Shown here piece after piece: positions 57,848 through 64,000 of a stretch of 64,000 nt of DNA; position 1 is the first letter of the stretch; each line of letters opens with the position of its first letter. The DNA comes from Mantis religiosa (lineage: Eukaryota > Arthropoda > Insecta > Mantodea > Mantidae). Made by a program: the position numbers and the translations under genes. Under the pieces are notes generated by a model, which was not told where the DNA came from, searched no databases, and was given only the letters and a program-made list of their open reading frames with translations. The DNA is taken from assembly GCA_030765055.1 (NCBI GenBank), contig CM060953.1, positions 106,191,685 to 106,255,684 on the forward strand. The letters run 5' to 3'.

Positions 57848-58024
57848 AGAGGTATTGTTAATAGTGCTTGCATAGGGAAGTCCAGTGTATACAGAAATGG
57901 TCCTCATATGCTCCCTTGCGGTACCCTAGAATCTATACTGTAAGTTTTTAGCTCAGTTTCTTCATATTTTACAGAAAACGTCCGATGGTCTAAGTATGAT
58001 TGAATGGTTCTGTAATACGCTATG

Positions 58025-59320
58025 CGCCAAAATATACAGTACTTATTTTCGTACTGTGCACATGCACACGCCTGAGCGTCTGCATGTTGTTACATCGCCA
58101 TGATGCATAGTTAACTGTGTAAAGAACGTTGTGCTCTGTAATTGGAAGTGACAATTGGTCTCGCGACGGAAGAAAAGGTGTTTATAGTGGGGTATTATTT
58201 TTGCTCGTACGGAAACGGTTATCAAGGCGGGCCGAGTTTAAAGTTAGTGGTAGAACAATATCTTGAACACTTCGATAAGCCAGCTTCTAGCAATACAGTT
58301 ATCTTAACTATTGTTAAAAATTTCATCGTAAGGGTAGTGTATTGCGTCAACGCAAGGGAAGGTCTGGTAGGCCAGTAGCTGAGTCCACAAATGAAAATCA
58401 TGAACGTATCCTCAATCAGTTGTTGCAATTCCCTAAGCGAAGTCTTCGGCGAACATCCCTGAAAATAAATCATTGGCTATACGTCACTTAGACGATTTCT
58501 TCAAGATAAAGGTGAATTTCCTTACCGAATACAGGTTGGGCAACAACTGACGAAATAGGATAGGCATGTCAGGGTAGAATATTGTCACTTTGTGGGCTCT
58601 TGGAATTAAAAGTCCAATTTGCAGAGCTTCTAAATGTTCTTTATTTCCATAGAAATGCAGTTGCAGATTACAGCAGAATTACGTTACATACACAGTCACA
58701 ATCTACCAAGGTCGATGACCACAACAAACAGCGTTCTGATTACATCTGTTTACAACACTCCTGTTACGTCTGTCCTCACAACTGTTTACTACTCCACTGT
58801 GTTTTCGACTGCCACCTCGCTCCCTTGAATACCTCATTGATAATTCGAGACTGTTCTGTAACTATCAAGAGATCCAATGTTCTGTCACTAGACGAAACTC
58901 GAATTTCATAGACGGGAAACTTTGTCTGTGCCGGCAAGTCCTTTATCTTGGCGCTATCTTTATTTGTTCCGGCATACTCTTTATCTCAGTGCTGCCTATC
59001 AGCTCCTTTGTGGTAACAGCCGCAATATTACGATCGGGTTCGCGACATTATTGTGCACGATTTTTGGCCATGGTTTACGAGGATGCAGATTTCTTGTTCA
59101 ACGATTGGTTCTCCGACGGAAGTCACATTCACTTGGACGGCATCATCAATCGCCAAATAACTCGCTTTCTAGGTTTCGAGAGGCCAGAAGATCGTCCAGT
59201 TCTTCGGGACTGTGCAGTAACCTACGTGCCGAAATATGTTGCAAAATCTGTGTGATTTCTATGAACACTGCCTACAGCGCAATAGAGCATATTTTGTACG
59301 TTTACACTATTATCTCGATA
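58025..59320 (+). pseudogene. Mariner-like transposase with DUF4817-type N-terminus, split by an LTR
   Basis: From 58142: ATEEKVFIVGYY, LVVEQYLEHFDKPASSNTVI, a frameshift near 58335, GRPVAESTNENHERILNQLL, FPKRSLRRTS and FPYRIQVGQQL. This is the N-terminal HTH order typical of insect DUF4817/mariner proteins. Past the LTR (58583-59047) the frame resumes with YCARFLAMVYEDADFLFNDW, FSDGSHIHLDGIINRQ (first Asp of the DDE domain, in FSDES-like context with E to G) and RFLGFERPED. It ends near 59255; the remaining half, with the second and third acidic residues, is missing. Rightward, opposite to the LINE it sits in. Terminal repeats were not identified. Confidence 0.75.
58583..59047 (-). mobile_element. 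Solo LTR, family 1 (copy 4)
   Basis: TGTCACTTTG at 58583 to CGCGACA at 59047; left flank ATAT (58579-58582), right flank TTAT (59048-59051), a 4-bp duplication with one later change. AATAAA on the minus strand (58640-58645). The mariner frame reads correctly across the site once the LTR and one TSD copy are ignored, confirming the boundaries. The 151- and 109-codon plus-strand ORFs that overlap the LTR are chance frames. Confidence 0.88.
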
Positions 59321-60523
59321 CCTAATGTTAGTTCTTTGGATCACTTTTCAATTTACCTGGTTTATGAATCATTATAGTTATTGCATGCTTCATTTTGTTG
59401 GAAAATAGGTGAGTCGAATAACTGCATAGCTGCTCACAGAATAGCATGACCCAATCCTTAGGTGTTTAGTACCATTTGTTATTCACCTTCAGTGGAGGGA
59501 TTGGTTCTTTATGTTTTATAATATATTTGTATTTTTCCATAATGAACCGTTTTGTGCATTTAAAGATTTTAAATTGATTTAAAGAGTTTCTAAACGTTGA
59601 GCTTTTAATGCTAATTTGAGTTCTCTGGTTGCTCTGCAGTAATTTGATTTATGCAAAGGAAACTTTGTTGATTCCCGGAATCTTCTGCATTTCCTCTTAA
59701 TTTAAAGTAGCTGAATTACATGTGGTGGCCAATAAGATTTAATTATATTTTTGGATGTACATTTGGAGGAGTCCCTGTCTAGAGATGCAGCTGATGTTAT
59801 AGAAACTGCTTTATCTATATCTTTATGTGTTTTGAGAGGAATTTGGGTATCTGTTAGTAATTTCAGAGTATTTGTATACGAATTCCAGTTAAAAAGATGT
59901 CTTATTAACGTTGAATTTGTCCTATATGTCATATTTGTCCTACATGCATTGAGACATTTAGTGATCTGACCTTAATTTATGAATTACTCTCGGTGTTGAA
60001 CAGAAGGTAGAGACATTTCTACCTATAAAGAAGTCGATGACATCTGGAGTACTTCCATCATCTGGATAATGTGTAGGCCCAATAGGGTTCATATTTTCTA
60101 TTCGAAAACGATAGTTGTAAAAGCTTTCCTTTGGGATTACTTACATTTGAACCCAAACGAGGAAGTTTGCTATTGAAATCTCCTCTAAGAATGTAGGTAG
60201 ATTTCATTTCATGTATTATTCTCCGGAAGTCCGTAGCCAGGAGCCTATTACCTGGTGCATATAAAAAGATCCAATAAAATAACTTGTATCATTCAAAATG
60301 CTCGTGACACCCAGATCTGATTTTCCTGTCCTATTATTAGAGGAAGCTCGCTATGAGATAGTGACAGAGGTACTAGTACTCTGAACTTCCTTTCCTGTCG
60401 CGATTCGGGTAGTCTCAGCCCTGTATAGGCGATATGTCTATTGATTAATTTTAAAAACTGCTTTAACTCATGAAATTTATTATTAAAACCTCTGCAGTTC
60501 CATGTGCAAATATGTAGTCCCAT
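59320..60523 (-). pseudogene. LINE ORF2, endonuclease and start of RT
   Basis: ATG at 60523 begins MGLHICTWNCRGFNNK, the N-terminal motif of the APE-type endonuclease (the WNxRG Asn binds metal). After frameshifts follow GPTHYPDDGSTPDVIDFFIG and a CSTPRVIHKLRSDH segment holding the catalytic SDH. Then a linker (LIRHLFNWNSYTNTLKLLTD...DIDKAV...YWPPHVIQLL) and the first RT motif (ITIMIHKPGKLKSDPKN) near 59330. This protein nicks DNA and primes reverse transcription there. It is heavily decayed. Confidence 0.82.
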
Positions 60524-60529
60524 ATTTGG

Positions 60530-62426
60530 TACTATTTATCTAGTAGTCGAGGTAGTATATGAGTCATAGTTTACATAAGCGGTTGAAGAAGAGATAGCAT
60601 TGTGTCCAGTTTTTTCAACAGTATGTGAATTGTTTCATTTTGTTCTGGTGCAGATGTGTGGATATATAGTTTATCTGTATACTGAGATTTTGGTGATGGC
60701 AGTTGTGGAAGATGTTCCTCTCTGGTGTTTCTTGGTGATATAAGTCTTGGAAATTGTATCTGACTGGTGATGCTTAAGGGAGGATCAGCATTGCTAGAAT
60801 TTGATACTTGAGGTTTGTGAGAATTTGTAGCATCAACTCTTTGCAGCTTTAAGTGTACAGAGCTAACCTTATAATTAGCAGTATGCTGTTCCTTGCAGTG
60901 GTACAGATAGGAGGTGCAATATTAGATTTAGTGCACTGCGCAGTCCGGTGCCCACCAATACATTTAACACAGATAGAGTAATTGTGACAGTAATTTCTTG
61001 TATGCCCGTATTCTTGACAGTTAAGGCACTGAATTACAGTGCGTCTGAGCTTTGTTGGTTCTAGTTTAACTACAGTTTGTTAGCTGATATATTTCTTCAC
61101 TGTTGGCATTGGGTTTTAGAATTAGGAATAAAAGTGGCAGTGGAATTTTAGTAACTGGATGGAAAGCTGCAGTCATTTGGACGGGTTCATGGCCTTGTTT
61201 CCTTAGTTCAGTCATTACTTCGCTAACATCGCAAGTGGGGTGTAAACCTCAAATTACTACTCAAAAATTTCGTGCAGATTTCATAAGCGTGGCTTTCTGC
61301 TATTTGTTGTTCAAGATACCGAACTGCTGTCCTGTAGCCGTCGACAGAGTCAAAATTGAATCTAACTTCATTACTGTCCAGTGCTGCGTGTTAAATGAGC
61401 CAACGTTTCCTTTGTCTTACAACACCACGTTGATATGTCATATTGCTCACATATTGTTGCGTGTACAGGCTGAGCAAGATTTGGAAATTTCTGTAATCAT
61501 TATTCTGTAACATTTATTTTCAATGCCTTGAGTCTGGGCACATCTGTTTGTAAATTCTGTATGATCAAGCGTAAATTCTGCTGACTGGCAAAACATGTAC
61601 TTTGGACTGGTGAATCATACATCCTGATGGCTTAGGGAAATAATTCACAGGTGGCCTGTAACAGGTCTCAACTTGTTCTCCATGTTTTAAACAATGCATC
61701 ACACATCCTGCTTATCAAGGGAAATAATGCTTAGTCGGTCAGTAACAGGTTTAAACATGTTTTCAATGATTTAAAACAATGATTGCACAATATGGTGCAA
61801 ATTAACAGTGCGCTGAGTTTACCTTTTGGTAGGACCCCTATTTAAGCTTGGTTGAGTTAGACCCCCGTGGGAGAGACTTGACAGAGATTTCAGAGGGGAC
61901 TTGGTCTCTGTAAGAATCAACAAGAGTTTATTTCAAAGTGCTACCACAAGTAAGATAGCCAGCAGGTCGTACCAGATCGTACACCTTTTGACAGTCACAA
62001 GGTTCAAGCCATACAAACAACACATCGCCAAAGGTAAAGTTGCATTATGTTATTATGTATTTAAATGTTACCAAAGCTCCCCTGATCTCATCCAGATATA
62101 GGGAGCGCCCTGTAGAAACACCAGGCATCTTTGAAATATAGTTATTAAGTTCAGTTTGACTTAGATGTTTCTTTCGCTCTACCCTTTCAGTAGCTACACC
62201 CCAGTTGCAGATTAGGTTTGTAAGTCTTTCACCCCCCTTACAATCCTGGTCCACAACAATATATTAGGGGAGGTTTAGGTGTTTGACTTTCATTATTAGA
62301 TACATTCACGTAGTCATCACTAGTATCTGGCAAGCTTGCCATAGGCTGAAAGAGAGTAGTTCTAGCAAAACTTTGAATATTAATTCTTTTCCTTCTTGAT
62401 GTAACAATGTTTTCTTTCACATCCAT
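60530..62426 (-). pseudogene. LINE ORF1 (gag-like, zinc knuckles)
   Basis: ATG at 62426 starts MDVKENIVTSRRKRINIQSF and reaches KPPLIY at the edge of the LTR insertion; the equivalent of the conserved KPPPI.V block of jockey ORF1 resumes on the other side at 61454 (YVSN). Further on, VMTELRKQGHEPVQMTAAFH and PVTKIPLPLLFLILKPNANS match the Pre_C2HC region. Then come CCHC zinc knuckles near 61030-60930 (QCLNCQEYGHTRNYC, CVKCIGGHRTAQC), and a C-terminal ILLKKLDTMLSLL. ORF1 proteins coat LINE RNA in the cytoplasm. Several frameshifts. The 69-codon frame at 62045-62254 belongs to the LTR, not to ORF1. Confidence 0.8.
61455..62258 (-). mobile_element. Solo LTR, family 2 (copy B)
   Basis: On the minus strand TGTTGTGG...GCAACA, 804 bp, with 5-bp inverted ends TGTTG/CAACA and the target duplication ATAT (61451-61454 and 62259-62262). 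AATAAA in TTTGAAATAAACTC gives leftward orientation. Matches 28640-29450 throughout. It interrupts LINE ORF1 within the KPPLIY-VSN codons. Confidence 0.85.
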
Positions 62427-62430
62427 TTTA

Positions 62431-63762
62431 AAGAAGTTCGAAGAGTTTAAGTTATTAATTACGGCTGATACAATGCAGCAACTTGGTCAAATATTTTAAC
62501 AACTCTTACAGTAAACCTAAAAAAATAATAAACGCTTATAACACAAAAAGTGAAGCACCTGCACCAACTATGAGCAATTATTAAGAACATAACGGCACAA
62601 CTGAAATGATTTGGCTGCAAGTCAAAGCCACTTGACAATTCGTCGAGTCATCCTGAACTTACTTCCTCACGCATTCACTATGCCTTCAGTGACCTGTGTT
62701 TCTTAAAGATGGAGCCTTAACTCCGTATGAGTAGAATGCTCATCAATAGTTAGTTCATCGTTAGTTTCTTTTCTCCCCCACCCACAACAATGTATTGTCA
62801 GTGAACTCGCATAATGTATACTGTAACCAGCATGACACCAGAGAGCTGTTACTACATTTTAGGGGGCTATTTGAAATCAGAAAAAAATATTTAAAATACG
62901 CCAAAACTTTGAACCACATGCTTGAAAGTTTATTAATGTGTTCTAGGACTTCAGTAAGCCTTCTTTAGATTCTTTCTAAATACTTTTTGACATTTACTTT
63001 AATGAAGGTTCAAGGAACATAAGGACAAGAAACAAAACTTATTGGTAAATGTATTAAGTTTCAATGCAAATATACTATTTCCTGTACGTTTCATTAATAT
63101 TAATCTGATTCGTCAGGTCCTCAATTAAAACCTCATATAACAAGTGACCTTTACGGATTTGCAGTATAGGAATTTTGCATTTTCATATTGCTTTTTTGAA
63201 GTTACTTCGTGAAGTTTAAGTTTTCCAATACCCAATGAGATTCATTAACTCCAGTGAACCCTACTTTTACAGGTCAAACGAAATTCGTAACTACCACTGA
63301 ACGTTTGATACGCTCCTAGTGGAGTAATTAAAAGGCTGCTGTCACGGTGTTCCATGAAACAGATGCTCTTAAAAGTGGATGGTAAATTCAAGGTTTGAAT
63401 CCCCACCTATGATGGAAGAAAACGCTATTGCACTTCTCAATATAACATTCACATGTAAATAGCAATGTTATTAAACCTTTCGTTTTGAAAAGCCTATAAC
63501 TACCGATTAAATGTATAAAAAGTGTGTTCTTATTGTAATATTAAATTTCGTGTGTGTCCTGAAACCTCATACCAATCTGATATCATTTATCACGAAACTA
63601 CCGATAAAAATCAGGTTGTTTTGTCTACTTTACGTTAATCTAGACAAACATTTGGCGATGTTTTATACATCATCGATACACTGAGAATAGTAGAATTCTG
63701 TAGGTTTAATCAGCACTGAAATACTTTAAGCGTCATAATTTTACTTTGCATTGATATTAGAA
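62431..63762. other. No gene seen
   Basis: May include the LINE 5' untranslated region next to 62430. AT-rich. A weak B-box-like sequence (GGTTTGAATCCCC) lies near 63392 without a clear A box. Confidence 0.5.
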
Positions 63763-63826
63763 TTCGGAAAGAAAGAGAGAAAGAAAAAGAAAGAAAGAAA
63801 GAAAGAAAGAAAGAAAAAAGAAGAAA

Positions 63827-63883
<57 letters not shown>

Positions 63884-64000
63884 AAAGAAAGAAAGAAAGA
63901 AAGAAGAAAGAAGGAAAGAAAGAAAGAAAGAAAGAAAGAAAGAAAAGAAAGAAAGAAAGAAAAGAAAGAAAGAAAGAAAGAAAGAAGAAGAAAGAAGGAA
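63763..64000. repeat. (GAAA)n tract reaching the window edge
   Basis: Purine-only GAAA/GAAGAAA repeats with occasional AAGG; continues past the window. Confidence 0.95.

Larger units (their letters stand above)
56955..58024 (-). pseudogene. LINE ORF2, central RT to C-terminus
   Basis: YYRTIQSYLDHRTFSVKYEE and VPQGSI (stop) GPFLYTLDFP near 58020-57880, then, after the Penelope insert, PLFADDIAILSRG (motif C with FADD) at about 57590-57555, IHNWCRRWRVLMNP, NRKIRFIQNRYLRLKTAAPW around 57200, and PPIRRLKSKRQTYL near 56965. These are the motif B, C, thumb and C-terminal regions of jockey RTs. Stops and frameshifts throughout. Confidence 0.8.
56940..62430 (-). mobile_element. Jockey-type LINE with nested insertions
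   Basis: Leftward LINE with ORF1 at 62426 to about 60530, endonuclease about 60523-59700, and RT in pieces down to about 56960. Interrupted by a family-2 LTR (61455-62258), a mariner (about 58025-59320, itself split by a family-1 LTR at 58583-59047) and a Penelope pair (57611-57847). Many stops and frameshifts. About 115 RT codons between the PKN and YYRTIQSYLDHR motifs are missing, probably deleted together with the 3' half of the mariner. Removing the inserts leaves roughly 3.2 kb. Confidence 0.85.

Noticed and set aside
57580..57943. Five overlapping ORFs on both strands
   Set aside because: Mirror images produced by the Penelope palindrome; no RT or nuclease motif.
58922..59377. 151-codon plus-strand ORF
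   Set aside because: Starts inside the solo LTR and crosses its end into the mariner in the wrong frame.
61103..61510. 135-codon plus-strand ORF
   Set aside because: Antisense of LINE ORF1, whose conserved Pre_C2HC-like blocks are on the minus strand.
62045..62254. 69-codon ORF as part of LINE ORF1
   Set aside because: Lies wholly inside the family-2 LTR, which is bounded by ATAT duplications; the true ORF1 frame resumes at 61454.

Overview
This window is repeat-dense, AT-rich nuclear DNA from an animal, almost certainly an arthropod and most likely an insect with a large genome. Cockroaches or termites are my guess, from a faint resemblance of the commonest SINE; the sequence does not prove it. 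I find no intact host gene, rRNA, functional tRNA, CRISPR array or bacterial-type operon. Nearly everything recognisable is a transposable element, mostly broken, or a simple repeat.

Layout. 1-698: left-running start of a gypsy-like LTR retrotransposon (LTR, primer binding site, first 33 codons of gag). Further LTRs of the same family stand alone at 10146-10512, 16497-16983 and 58583-59047. A second LTR family lies at 28640-29450 and 61455-62258. 8.2-9.3 kb: a MULE transposase remnant and a zeste-type Myb/SANT remnant. 15.6 kb: C-terminal end of a mariner transposase. 21961-22860: ten near-identical 90-bp tandem units. 30.05-31.36 kb: a broken Tc1-like transposon. 33.3-37.4 kb: an inverted pair of Penelope-like elements (RT plus GIY-YIG endonuclease), with a jockey-like LINE inserted in the short copy, the whole framed by a 14-bp direct repeat. 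39.6-42.0 kb: a FLYWCH-MULE transposon inside a foldback element whose arms carry tRNA-like sequences. 46.1-47.1 kb: a TIR-bounded DNA transposon remnant coding for a protein of unknown function. 56.9-62.4 kb: a decayed jockey LINE into which a solo LTR, a mariner (itself split by another solo LTR) and a small Penelope inverted pair have inserted. tRNA-derived SINEs are scattered throughout.

How the parts relate. The window is best read as layers of insertion. Target-site duplications and reading frames that resume exactly after an insertion give the order of events in several places. Both Penelope insertions share the same head-to-head form with a unique tail of about 35 nt on one side only, and carry a hammerhead-like core. 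All five LTR insertion sites that can be tested abut ATAT. Long stretches between elements show only AT-rich unique or fully decayed DNA.
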